The translations under genes were made by a program, and so were the position numbers. Below the pieces are notes generated by a model, which did no database searches, was not told the origin of the DNA, and saw nothing but the letters and a program-made list of their open reading frames with translations. Of a DNA stretch of 37,840 nt, positions 22,471 through 30,746 are shown piece by piece. The DNA lies in NCBI GenBank assembly GCA_963169055.1, contig CAUJFU010000368.1, forward strand, positions 1-37,840, given 5' to 3'. How positions within the stretch are numbered: position 1 is the first letter of the stretch; each line of letters begins with the position of its first letter. The stretch is from Myxococcota bacterium (GTDB lineage: Bacteria > Myxococcota_C > UBA6777).

Positions 22471-25047
22471 ATGCACACACGCCGCTTTCCACATCCAGCG
22501 CAAGCCACCCACAAGCCCTTGCCCCCTACACAAGACGCCAGAAAAAGAACTCGAAACCTCCGAGACGGCGGCTCCTTCCTTCGTTTCGGCCTGTTATGGA
22601 TGTTCTTTGCGACCGTATGGTTCGGTTGCATCGACAAAAACAGCGTAGAAGGGCATCTCCAACAGCTCGAAAGTACCTATTATGTGCGGCGCATCCAAGC
22701 CGCCCAAGCGCTTGCAAAGATGGGCAAGACCGCGCAGAAAGCGATCCCTGCGTTGCGTAGGCGCTTTGAGATCGACAACGACCCCAACGTGCGCCTTGAG
22801 ATCGTCCAAGCCTTCGGAAAAATCGGCGACATCGCAGCCATCCCCGAACTCATCCAAGCCATCGGCGATGAAAACGAAGAGATCCGCATCAAAGCCTCTT
22901 ACGCTCTAGGCGAGCTCGGCACCCCTGCCATCGCTCCCCTCCAAGCCTTGCTTGCCAAACCACAACCACTTGAAAAAGCCTACCATGCCGTTGCAGCCCT
23001 CGGTCACATCGGCCCTTCCGCACTACCTGCGTTGCGCGCCATGTTGCGATCAACCTCCGACAAGATCCGTCAAAAAACCGTCGAAGCCCTCAAGCAGATC
23101 GGCCCTCCCGCTGGCGAACTCCTCTTGCTCGCCATGAACGACGAAGTATCGGGCATCCGCGCCTATACAGCGTGGTGTTTGATGCAGCTTGGACCCAAGA
23201 TCCTCCAACAACAACCCAAGCTCCAAGACCCCCTACTTTCGGCCCTCCAAAAAGCCCTTCACGATGATAGCGACAAAGCCCGAATGTACGCATTGTTAGC
23301 GCTTCGCAGCCTTGGAAACCTCGCTGCTTCGGCAGCTCCGCGCCTTCGCCAACTTCTCCAAGACCGCTTGTGGTACATCCGAAAGATCGCTGCCACAACC
23401 TTTGCATCGATCGGAGAGACCGCACGCATCGCCATCCCCGATCTGCTTGATTGCCTCCAAGACGATACATGGGACGTCCGACAAGAAGCCGCTGCCGCTT
23501 TATTGGGCCTACGCCCTCTCTCGATCATCCCACAGCTTCTGCGCCTACTAAGCGATCACCGCCCACACGTTCGACGCATCGCCCTCCAGCTTTTCCTACA
23601 GATTCAAACGACCCCATCTTCCGAACAGATCAAGCGGCTCCTGACCTTGCTCGAAGATCCCTCCGAGATGGTTCGCGAAGCACTCCGCGAACGTCTCGCA
23701 CATCTTCCCCGCCCTCCCCTCGCATCGCTGCTGCGCGCCGCGCAAAGCCGACTTCGCCTTACCGCCGCAGAAGCCCTCTTGAGCCTTGCCCAGATCGGCC
23801 CCAAAGCCCAAGAAGCCCACAAAACACTCCAAAGCCTGCGCACCAAACCACACGAAACCGCCTTCCACAAAGCCCTTGGGGCCGCGCTTCGGGCCACTCA
23901 ACCGCCATCTGCGTCCATCTCTCAAGACCCATGCAACAACACCAGCGCACAAGCACGCGCCTCATGCCTTTTGCAACTTGGCCTTCTTCAATCACCCTCC
24001 CCCAAAACCCTCCAAAACCTGCGTTTGGCATTGCGCGATAGCGAACAGATCGTGCGCTACCAAGCCGTCCTTTCGCTCGGATGGCTCGCTACACACCTCG
24101 ATGACGATAGCGTCCACGCCCTCCACAGCTTGCTCCACCGAGAATCCGAAACAGCCGTTCGTCTCGCCGCCATCGATGCCCTCGGATGGTGCGCTGCCAA
24201 AGCAACGCCCCATCTCCCCGCCTTGCTTCAACGCCTCCCCAAAGCCCCTCCCACCGAGCAAAAGCACATCCTCCGTACCCTCCGATACATCGGACTCAAC
24301 AAGCAAACCTTCCAAACACTCCTTGCTCTCGCCGACAAAGCAACTCCAACGCTTCTTCTGTTGCTATTGCCCGCTATGCCGTCCTTTGCAACTTCTGTCT
24401 TTCCTCAAAACGCGCCCAACGAACCTTCTCTCGCCACACTTCGAACTCTGCTTGAGCGCGCCTTGATCCATCCCCTCCCAAAGATCCGACAGGCCGCTGC
24501 CATCGCGTATAGCGAACTCGGCGAACATGGCCTCCCCTCCATCCCCGCACTCCAACGCCTACTCTCCGACAATTCCACCGCCGTACGCTCTGCCGCCGCC
24601 CATGCTCTCGGATGGCTCGGACACAAGGCCGCTTCCGCCGCACCCAAACTTGGTTGGCTGCTCAAAGACAACGATCCTTTCCTCCAACGCAACGCCGTCT
24701 TTGCACTCCGTCGCATCGGTTCAAAAGCCGTCGTCGAACTTCTAAACGCCCTTCCCACCGCCTCCACCACGCTACGGTACAATATCGTCTATGCTTTTTC
24801 TCGCGGAACCATCGAACCCAACGAGATGCTCCAAACCCTCACAGCACTCCGCAAACTCCAATCCTCACTCCCCCCCACCGATCCCCTCCAAACGCGGATC
24901 GCCAGCGCCATCTTGCGCATCGAATCGCACGACAAACCCTACGTCCTTTGGGTCGATCACCCACGCTCCCCCACCTTTGATGCCTTTACCCCCCAACTCC
25001 TCCTTCCTCACAAAGAAGATCCTTCGCTCCGCATCCCTTCCGAGTGA
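22471..25047 (+). CDS. HEAT-repeat lipoprotein
   Basis: An 858-residue protein almost wholly made of HEAT/PBS-lyase-type helical repeats. Typical units are RRIQAAQALAKMGKTAQKAIPAL, VRLEIVQAFGKIGDIAAIPEL, IRIKASYALGELGTPAIAPL and, in the C-terminal part, VRSAAAHALGWLGHKAASAAP. ATG 22471 has GGAG at good spacing. The N-terminus is a long basic stretch, then FLRFGLLWMFFATVWFGC with a lipobox-like Cys53. This suggests a lipid-anchored scaffold on the periplasmic or surface side. HEAT solenoids bind proteins, and no enzyme motif is visible. A middle segment around residues 480-500 (DPCNNTSAQARASC) breaks the repeats and has two Cys. Dispersed repeat copy C begins 13 bp after its stop and may act as its terminator. 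Confidence 0.88.
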   Translation: MHTRRFPHPAQATHKPLPPTQDARKRTRNLRDGGSFLRFGLLWMFFATVWFGCIDKNSVEGHLQQLESTYYVRRIQAAQALAKMGKTAQKAIPALRRRFEIDNDPNVRLEIVQAFGKIGDIAAIPELIQAIGDENEEIRIKASYALGELGTPAIAPLQALLAKPQPLEKAYHAVAALGHIGPSALPALRAMLRSTSDKIRQKTVEALKQIGPPAGELLLLAMNDEVSGIRAYTAWCLMQLGPKILQQQPKLQDPLLSALQKALHDDSDKARMYALLALRSLGNLAASAAPRLRQLLQDRLWYIRKIAATTFASIGETARIAIPDLLDCLQDDTWDVRQEAAAALLGLRPLSIIPQLLRLLSDHRPHVRRIALQLFLQIQTTPSSEQIKRLLTLLEDPSEMVREALRERLAHLPRPPLASLLRAAQSRLRLTAAEALLSLAQIGPKAQEAHKTLQSLRTKPHETAFHKALGAALRATQPPSASISQDPCNNTSAQARASCLLQLGLLQSPSPKTLQNLRLALRDSEQIVRYQAVLSLGWLATHLDDDSVHALHSLLHRESETAVRLAAIDALGWCAAKATPHLPALLQRLPKAPPTEQKHILRTLRYIGLNKQTFQTLLALADKATPTLLLLLLPAMPSFATSVFPQNAPNEPSLATLRTLLERALIHPLPKIRQAAAIAYSELGEHGLPSIPALQRLLSDNSTAVRSAAAHALGWLGHKAASAAPKLGWLLKDNDPFLQRNAVFALRRIGSKAVVELLNALPTASTTLRYNIVYAFSRGTIEPNEMLQTLTALRKLQSSLPPTDPLQTRIASAILRIESHDKPYVLWVDHPRSPTFDAFTPQLLLPHKEDPSLRIPSE

Positions 25048-25060
25048 TCTTCGTGCTCTA

Positions 25061-25190
25061 TTTTGTGGGGCGAGGTACCAAATCCCGCCAGAGAGCGAAG
25101 CCCCCTTGACCCCGTATGGATGGGACGAACAGCGTTTTTCAAACAAACGGCCCTGCTACTTCAAGCGGCACGAACACGGCTTTTTATCCT
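25061..25190 (+). repeat. Dispersed ~130-bp structured repeat, copy C
   Basis: Starts TTTTGTGGGGCGAGG, has CCCCCTTGACCCCGTATG, CAGCGTTTTTCAAACAAACG and ends CACGAACACGGCTTTTTATCC. It lies between two convergent stops (25047 and 25217). It is the most diverged full copy. Its inner stem would be CAGCGTT with AACG...CTG, while the outer arm has lost pairs (GTATG against AACACGG). Confidence 0.82.
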
Positions 25191-25216
25191 CAAAATCCCC
25201 CGATCACCCGTCCGTT

Positions 25217-26446
25217 TTACGGGGCTGCGACACAACGACCCGCAGAGGCGGCGCACACCAAACCCGTTGGGCACTTCGGCGCACCGCTTGAGCAAGGGTA
25301 CACACAGAACTTTTCATTTGCGCTTTGCACGTTTTCGCATTTGGTATCCGCAAGGGAAAGGCACTGAGATTGCGCAGAACAAGGACGCAAGCAAACGCCC
25401 TTCCCTGCGGTCTGATCGCGCACACAATACAAGTTTTCTTTGCAACCTTCCGTTGCGACTCGGCTTGGATCGAGGGAACACACCGCGCCATGATCTCGCG
25501 GACCAACGGTACACGGCGCAAGATCCTCTTCCAACAAACGACCATCGCAATCGTTGTCCATCCCATTACAAACTTCCGCTTGGGGTTTGACTTCGCCCTC
25601 ACAAGCCCCCCATTGACCCGCCGTACACTTCTGCTCACCCGGGCGACAGATCCCCCGCGTATCCGTATTAAACGGCCCTGAATAACAAGGCCGCGAAAGC
25701 GATTCGTCTACCTTGCCATCACAATTGTTGTCTTTGTTGTCGCAAGCTTCGGGCTTTGGCGTGATCTCGTTTTCACACGTCGCAGACCACCGTCCTCCAA
25801 CACAACGCTGGATGCCTTGTCTACACTCGCCCACCCCACGCGTCGCGGAAGCCCCCGTATAACAATCCCGTGTTTCGCTGCCTTGGCAAACAGGCGTCGG
25901 TTCCGAGAGCGGTTCTTCGGGCGTAGGGGGTTCTTGCTCAGGGATGGACTCTTGGGCCTCAGAAACAGGCTCTTGCTCGGATTGGACTTCGCCTGCATCG
26001 CTGGACTCGCCTGTTTTGATGCAAATGCCGCCTCGGCACAACTCTTCCGCAAGGCACTTCGAGCCGCAACCACCGCAGTTTTGCGGATCGCTTCGCGTGT
26101 CGGCACAAGCCTTGTTGCACAAACGCGTGCTTTCTTCGGGACAGCATAACTCGCTCAAACAACGCTGCTTCTCGATACAATCCATGTCTTGCTTGCAAGA
26201 AACAGCAATCACAACGCAGCTTTCTTCCACACAACGCCGCCCTGACGGGCATTCTGTATCTGCTTTGCAAACCTTAGAGCATCGGCCACCTGCGCAACGA
26301 TATGTTGCAAAGAACCCACAATCGGACTCTTTGGAGCAAGGCCACCCTGACAGATCAACACTCCCCCCCAAGCAAGCCGACCACCACGGCACACCCATCA
26401 AAAAAAACCATCCCAACACTCGGCGTATCCGCTTGTTCTTCTCCAT
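25217..26446 (-). CDS. Cysteine-rich lipoprotein with MopE-type metal-binding motifs
   Basis: A predicted lipoprotein of 409 residues starting at ATG 26446. The signal RRVLGWFFLMGVPWWSAC has a lipobox-like Cys25. The N-terminal third holds C..D.DC......C..G.C modules (KESDCGFFATYRCAGGRC, CPEESTRLCNKACADTR). A Glu/Pro/Ser-rich linker spans ~145-190. Two motifs of the MopE putative metal-binding type follow: EACDNKDNNCDGKVDE and EVCNGMDNDCDGRLLEE. Each sits after a QGIQRCVGGRW- or GEQKCTAGQW-like stretch. The C-terminal part returns to cysteine modules and ends with an APKCPTGLVC segment. The family name comes from a copper-binding surface protein; metal binding here is inferred. Its stop is 27 bp from dispersed repeat copy C. 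Confidence 0.87.
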   Translation of the reverse strand: MEKNKRIRRVLGWFFLMGVPWWSACLGGSVDLSGWPCSKESDCGFFATYRCAGGRCSKVCKADTECPSGRRCVEESCVVIAVSCKQDMDCIEKQRCLSELCCPEESTRLCNKACADTRSDPQNCGGCGSKCLAEELCRGGICIKTGESSDAGEVQSEQEPVSEAQESIPEQEPPTPEEPLSEPTPVCQGSETRDCYTGASATRGVGECRQGIQRCVGGRWSATCENEITPKPEACDNKDNNCDGKVDESLSRPCYSGPFNTDTRGICRPGEQKCTAGQWGACEGEVKPQAEVCNGMDNDCDGRLLEEDLAPCTVGPRDHGAVCSLDPSRVATEGCKENLYCVRDQTAGKGVCLRPCSAQSQCLSLADTKCENVQSANEKFCVYPCSSGAPKCPTGLVCAASAGRCVAAP

Positions 26447-26584
26447 GCTCTACACTCACCCATCCGTCACATGCCAAAATCACCCACAGCCAAGCCTACT
26501 CAAGACTCCGCGATCTCTTGGATGCTCTCACCCAACGCCCAGATGTCCTCTGTTTTTTTGGCTTTCCTCATTTTTTCTGACGGA

Positions 26585-27886
26585 CTACGCCGCCCCAAAC
26601 ATCCGCTCCAAGAAGGCGTTGTGAAAGATGCCCTGTGGATCGAGACGCTTCGCAAGATCTCGAAAGGCTCCCCACCTCGGGTATCTAGAAAGGATCTCCC
26701 CCATCCCAAGATCAAATTCCTTTCCCCAATGCGGACGCCCGCCGTGTTCCCACAGGATCTCTTCTCCCCCCCGAAAATACGCTTGTCGGTCTCTTGAATC
26801 CGCCATATACAAACCAAGATGACACGCATCTTGCCCGTACGATGGACTCATCCAACTATCGCTCTTCGGAACAAAACGCACCTCAAGGATAAAGTCGACA
26901 CACCACTTTTCCCGTTCAATTCGCTCGCGCACCGCCAACAAAGCCGATGCCGCACGCTCCAACGGCACAGCATACTCCATCTCCCGATGCCTCGGTGGCA
27001 TCGCCAAAGGCAACACATCAAACGAACGTCCCACCCGTCGAAAAGGCTTGAAGTATTGCGGCTCCAACATCCGATTGATCGCAGGAATCCACTCGGACCG
27101 CCAACGCCCCAACGAGAGAAAAAACGGAAAGATCCAACGGTTGATGATCGCTTGATCAGCCCAACGCCCCGCACGCGAAAAGGTGATCGGCGCTTCTGTT
27201 CGGGTGTACCGAAATACTTGTACTTGATCCGTATGCGGCAACCACCACAGCTTGACGTACTCCGAGCCTCGCGCAATCTCCGATAGATCCGCCAGTGCAT
27301 TTTCCCAAGGCATCGGTCCGCCTTGCTCTTCCAAGCGAAATGCCCGATCCACTCGCAAGGTCACCGTCGACATCACGCCCAACGCCCCGAGATGCACACG
27401 CCCACCCACAAGATCGGGATGTTCCGCTCCTAACACGACGATATCTCCCGAACCATCGACCACACGCATCTCTTCGATCAACGACGACAACGGGCCATGC
27501 GCCAAACTGCTCCCATGCGTTCCCGTCGCCGTCGCCCCTGCGATCGTTTGTGCTGTCACCGAACCCAAGATCGGCAAAGCAAGACCCGCCTGATCCAACA
27601 ACCGATTGAGATCCCGCAAGCGAGTCCCCGATCGCACCGTGATCCGCCCCGCCTCTCGATCCATCGCAACAAGCCCCGCATAATCGTGCATCTCCAGACC
27701 CACGTCCTTCGGTGCAGCCACCGCCGACCACGAATGACGTGATCCTAAAGCCTTCACACAAAGCCCCTCCCTTCGCGCTTTTTGCACACAAGCCACGATA
27801 TCCTCTTCGCGGCGGATCTGACACCATCCGCTCGGAACACTCCGCACATTTCGCGCCCAGTTTACAAACGACCGCACCTTTGGCAT
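26585..27886 (-). CDS. FAD-linked oxidase, sugar-1,4-lactone oxidase (ALO/GULO) family
   Basis: A 433-residue flavoprotein. ATG 27886 has GGAGGGG seven bases upstream. The N-terminal FAD-binding domain shows ALGSRHSWSAVA, where the His aligns with the residue that binds FAD covalently in gulonolactone oxidase. Next come VRSGTRLRDLNRLLDQAGLALPILGSV, GATATGTHGSS and HLGALGVMSTVTLRV. The C-terminal ALO domain carries MEYAVPLERA, VDFILEVRFV and the family's GGRPHWGK motif near the end. Such enzymes oxidise sugar or sugar-alcohol lactones (L-gulono-, D-arabinono-lactone) or alditols with O2 or another acceptor; the true substrate is unknown. The protein lacks a signal peptide. It is 138 bp upstream of the MopE-motif lipoprotein gene on the same strand. 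Confidence 0.9.
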   Translation of the reverse strand: MPKVRSFVNWARNVRSVPSGWCQIRREEDIVACVQKARREGLCVKALGSRHSWSAVAAPKDVGLEMHDYAGLVAMDREAGRITVRSGTRLRDLNRLLDQAGLALPILGSVTAQTIAGATATGTHGSSLAHGPLSSLIEEMRVVDGSGDIVVLGAEHPDLVGGRVHLGALGVMSTVTLRVDRAFRLEEQGGPMPWENALADLSEIARGSEYVKLWWLPHTDQVQVFRYTRTEAPITFSRAGRWADQAIINRWIFPFFLSLGRWRSEWIPAINRMLEPQYFKPFRRVGRSFDVLPLAMPPRHREMEYAVPLERAASALLAVRERIEREKWCVDFILEVRFVPKSDSWMSPSYGQDACHLGLYMADSRDRQAYFRGGEEILWEHGGRPHWGKEFDLGMGEILSRYPRWGAFRDLAKRLDPQGIFHNAFLERMFGAA

Positions 27887-27900
27887 CTTTCAACCCCTCC

Positions 27901-27957
27901 ATCGTGTTCTCTCCCAACCTACCGCAGAGATCGTGTTCTCTCCCAACCTACCGCAGA
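27901..27957. repeat. 29-bp direct duplication upstream of the lactone oxidase gene
   Basis: ATCGTGTTCTCTCCC...CCGCAGA occurs twice head to tail (starts at 27901 and 27930). It begins 15 bp upstream of the oxidase start codon, just beyond its ribosome-binding site, so it doubles part of the 5' leader or promoter. Confidence 0.85.
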
Positions 27958-28230
27958 AACAGTCCCCAAAACAAGCCACTCACCTCATCTCTCACAAAGG
28001 TACATTTTTTGAAACATTTTTCGCGCCTTTTTCTTGTAGCCTCGTCTTTCAACCTCGGATACGCACATCTAGAAACGATATTCGAATCAAATCAACGGCC
28101 TGTCGAGCGTGTGGCATACGCCACAGCACCGAACCACCAGCGGTTCCAACCCACGTATGCGCATTGTCTCCAAAAAGAAAGGACTCGTGTACCATGTTTA
28201 TTTTTCACTGGTGTTACGCAGCCAAACGGC

Positions 28231-28360
28231 TTTTGTGGGGCGCGGCCCCAACCCCCGCCATCGAGCGGCGCTCCCTTGACCCCGTGTTTGGCGAAAAGAT
28301 CAGCGTTTTTCAAACGAACGAAGCTCTCGCTTGGATGGCTGCAAACACGGGGGTTTTGGG
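28231..28360 (+). repeat. Dispersed ~130-bp structured repeat, copy D
   Basis: Starts TTTTGTGGGGCGCGGCCCCA, contains CCCTTGACCCCGTGTTTG and CAGCGTTTTTCAAACG, and ends GCAAACACGGGGGTTTTGGG. CCCCGTGTTTG (28280-28290) pairs with CAAACACGGGG (28342-28352), an 11-bp perfect stem around a ~51-base loop. It lies 35 bp before the proposed start of the next gene. Confidence 0.87.
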
Positions 28361-28394
28361 CCAACTGCATCACTCCTATTTTTATCGAAGTTTT

Positions 28395-29321
28395 GTGCTC
28401 TTTCGCCAAATCTTCCTCTTTTCTTGCGCCTTGCTGTTGCTTTTTTTCTTCCAAACGCGCACCGCCTTTCCTTGTTCCCCAGCAACTTACAAGCCGTTCG
28501 AGCAGTTCTTGCCCTCGCACCAGAGCCAAAACGTCCCCACCAACGCGCTTATTACGATCCAATACAACCCTCTTTTCCCGTGGAACCCCTCATTGGATCA
28601 ACTCCGGGCCTCTCTCCGCCTCGTCAGATCAGAAGCCCCTCTTCCAAACGAAGTGGACGCCACCCTCGAGTCCCTTGCTCAAGGAATGATCTATCGCTTT
28701 CGCCCCACGCAACCCCTCCAGCCAGAAACCCGTTATACTGTCCGCACAAAGCTCAACTCAGAATGCCTCGGCTCTTTTTCCCCGATGAACTGCGATCTGT
28801 CCGAAGAACGCGATCTTTTCACGTTTCAAACAGGAAAAACGCCCCAAACAGCATACCCACCCTTTCCGGGTATCCAAAAAGCAAGCATCTACTGCAACTC
28901 CTACAATAACTCCTGTGGCAAAGGATGCTATTTCGACTACAGCGTACTCATCACACCACCCCCCACATCCAACCCGCACCGACGCTTTCACCTTTATCAC
29001 GCAGACAATCTGAGAATTCCCATCGCTTGGTACCTTTCGGCGTTTGTTGATCCCAACTCCCCGAACCAACCCTACCTTCTCGGGCCGGGAATCCGTATGC
29101 AGAAACGCAACGCTTATATCGTTCGTGCGGTTGAGATCACAGGACATATCGACGCAAACACCCATGCAGTCGAAGCCATCGCAAATGGATGTGCTTGCGA
29201 TGCCGACAAAGGCTCGTCTCCGCCCATCCCCGCAGGATGCTCGATCGCTCCAACACTCTCGTGGTGTTGGGCTTGGATATGGGTTGGGCTTGGATGGGTT
29301 CGGCGCAAAAAACGCGCATGA
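28395..29321 (+). CDS. Secreted protein with Big_5/SbsA-type Ig-like domain and hydrophobic, basic C-terminal tail
   Basis: A 308-residue exported protein when started at GTG 28395, which gives a good signal peptide (LFRQIFLFSCALLLLFFF). The ribosome-binding site is weak, so the start is uncertain; the longer frames run back through dispersed repeat copy D. Residues ~35-140 look like a bacterial Ig-like domain (QNVPTNALITIQY, IYRFRPTQPLQPETRYTV). The middle has a Cys-containing segment (YCNSYNNSCGKGCYFDYSV). The C-terminus is GCSIAP, then a Trp-rich hydrophobic run (SWCWAWIWVGLGWV) and RRKKRA. A Cys followed by a span and a basic end recalls MYXO-CTERM sorting tails, which are processed and surface-anchored in myxobacteria. 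That assignment is tentative. Confidence 0.7.
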   Translation: MLFRQIFLFSCALLLLFFFQTRTAFPCSPATYKPFEQFLPSHQSQNVPTNALITIQYNPLFPWNPSLDQLRASLRLVRSEAPLPNEVDATLESLAQGMIYRFRPTQPLQPETRYTVRTKLNSECLGSFSPMNCDLSEERDLFTFQTGKTPQTAYPPFPGIQKASIYCNSYNNSCGKGCYFDYSVLITPPPTSNPHRRFHLYHADNLRIPIAWYLSAFVDPNSPNQPYLLGPGIRMQKRNAYIVRAVEITGHIDANTHAVEAIANGCACDADKGSSPPIPAGCSIAPTLSWCWAWIWVGLGWVRRKKRA

Positions 29322-29622
29322 GATCTGCGTTCAATCGTTGTACGGCAAACAAAATCAAATAAGATCATTTACTTATAAAATTATTCCCGCGCTCTCACGA
29401 TAAAACCAAAACACCGCCTAGACCTAGCGATCAACATCTGGCATGGAACCCAACACTCCAACGATGCCCGCTTCAAACAGACGTCCGAACGTTTTGGGAT
29501 GCGATGCTGTCCGCGCTTGTCCTTGGCCTTGCTTCGTGCCTTACACAAATCGCCGATGCCCTGTACCGATCCTTCGGTCCATCGGCCTCCAAACCGCTTC
29601 TTTCGATGGAAGGAAACCTCCC
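29322..29622. other. Intergenic region, partly AT-rich
   Basis: About 300 bp between the Ig-like protein and the beta-barrel gene. Bases 29335-29410 are AT-rich for this window (ACAAAATCAAATAAGATC, ACTTATAAAATTATT). They probably hold the promoter, although no well-spaced -35/-10 pair stands out. The downstream gene's frame is open from 29443, but the signal peptide places its start at 29623. Confidence 0.5.
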
Positions 29623-30666
29623 ATGTCTCTCGCTCTTTTCAGGATCCAACGACACCACCTTCTCGCGGTTGTCTTATGGCTCCTCCCCTCCGCTGCCTTC
29701 GCACAAGCCCTCAACCCCGATGATCCCGCCTCCAATAACCTCCGTAAATCCACCCAAGCCGCCGTCAAACCCTACAACCTCTCCGCTGCGATCACTTCGT
29801 CGCTTGGAACGGGTTCGTTTGCTGCTTCCTCTTACAAAAATCACTACTTCGCCCAATCACTCGACCTCTCCGCTTCTGTTCGCGCATGGAAATACTTCTC
29901 CTTTGTCGCCCTTTGGGGCTTTGATGTCGAATATACCCAACCCGACAACGAATCGGGACGACGCTTTTTCCTACGCGACGTCACCCTCGCCGCCGCTTGG
30001 GCCACGAGCCTTGGCAAACATGTAAGCACCCGCATCTCCCTCGGTATGCAGCTCCCCACCTCTCTCGCTTCGCAAGTCGCCACTCGTTACCTGCGCACCA
30101 CCGTCGCGGGCGCGCTCAACGGTAGCTTTGGACCCGTCTTCGTCAGCTATTCCGCCGGACTCAGCAAAGACTTCAACCGCTACACCAGCCCCGTTTTCGA
30201 TCAAAGCCAAGCCGATCTTCCTTCTGTTCTGCTTCGTCAAAGCACCAGAGAAAATATTGATCTCTCGATCGGACTTGTCCCCATGCCGGGAACGCGCAAT
30301 ATCTCTTGGCTCGTACGAAACTCTCTCGCCCTCAATGTCACCCTCTACAAGGGACTTTCGCTCGGCTTCGCCTTCTCCATGTTCAACGCCTTCAAATATC
30401 CCTCCCCTGACGATGCCTACCGCGCCACCATCCCCACCGTCAATGGCAACGTCAAGGCCGATCTCGTCGGTCGCCTCGACTTCACGATGGGCGATATCTC
30501 CCTCAACTGGGCTGCCTTGCCCTACCTCCAGTTCGCCCTCGGAGCCATCTCCATGCAGATGCCTCTCACCGACAAAAACAACGGCCTGCGCATCCCTTTT
30601 CTCAACGTATTCACCGCCAACGACAACGTCACAACCTTCTACCTACGCATCGTTGGCTCTTACTAA
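29623..30666 (+). CDS. Predicted outer-membrane beta-barrel protein
   Basis: A 347-residue exported protein. ATG 29623 follows AAGGAA and starts a signal peptide (HHLLAVVLWLLPSAAFA, cleaved before QALNP). The mature protein is rich in alternating hydrophobic/polar strands bounded by aromatics, such as YNLSAAITSSLGTG, FAQSLDLSASVRAW, FSFVALWGFDVEYT, SWLVRNSLALNVTLY and LSLGFAFSMFNAF. It ends in FYLRIVGSY, and a C-terminal aromatic residue is typical for BAM-assembled barrels. No family can be named. It lies 80 bp upstream of the metalloprotease lipoprotein on the same strand and may be co-transcribed with it. Confidence 0.75.
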   Translation: MSLALFRIQRHHLLAVVLWLLPSAAFAQALNPDDPASNNLRKSTQAAVKPYNLSAAITSSLGTGSFAASSYKNHYFAQSLDLSASVRAWKYFSFVALWGFDVEYTQPDNESGRRFFLRDVTLAAAWATSLGKHVSTRISLGMQLPTSLASQVATRYLRTTVAGALNGSFGPVFVSYSAGLSKDFNRYTSPVFDQSQADLPSVLLRQSTRENIDLSIGLVPMPGTRNISWLVRNSLALNVTLYKGLSLGFAFSMFNAFKYPSPDDAYRATIPTVNGNVKADLVGRLDFTMGDISLNWAALPYLQFALGAISMQMPLTDKNNGLRIPFLNVFTANDNVTTFYLRIVGSY

Positions 30667-30746
30667 ACACACGCTTTTTCCCTTGAATCGGCCTTCTCTT
30701 AGGCCACAGCATCTTTCGCACCCTAGACGTAAGAAACGAGGAACAA

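Larger units (their letters stand above)
27887..28394. other. Intergenic region with a 29-bp duplication and dispersed repeat copy D
   Basis: This 508-bp region separates the lactone oxidase gene (minus) from the secreted Ig-like protein gene (plus). It contains the 29-bp direct duplication at 27901-27957 next to the oxidase start, T-rich sequence at 28000-28035 and dispersed repeat copy D. The plus-strand frame of the next gene stays open through all of it, which could mislead start calling. I see no separate gene. Confidence 0.6.

Noticed and set aside
26500-26568. Minus-strand 22-codon frame (MRKAKKTEDIWALGESIQ)
   Set aside because: It is too short to support, has no clear ribosome-binding site and could equally be untranslated spacer between the oxidase and lipoprotein genes.
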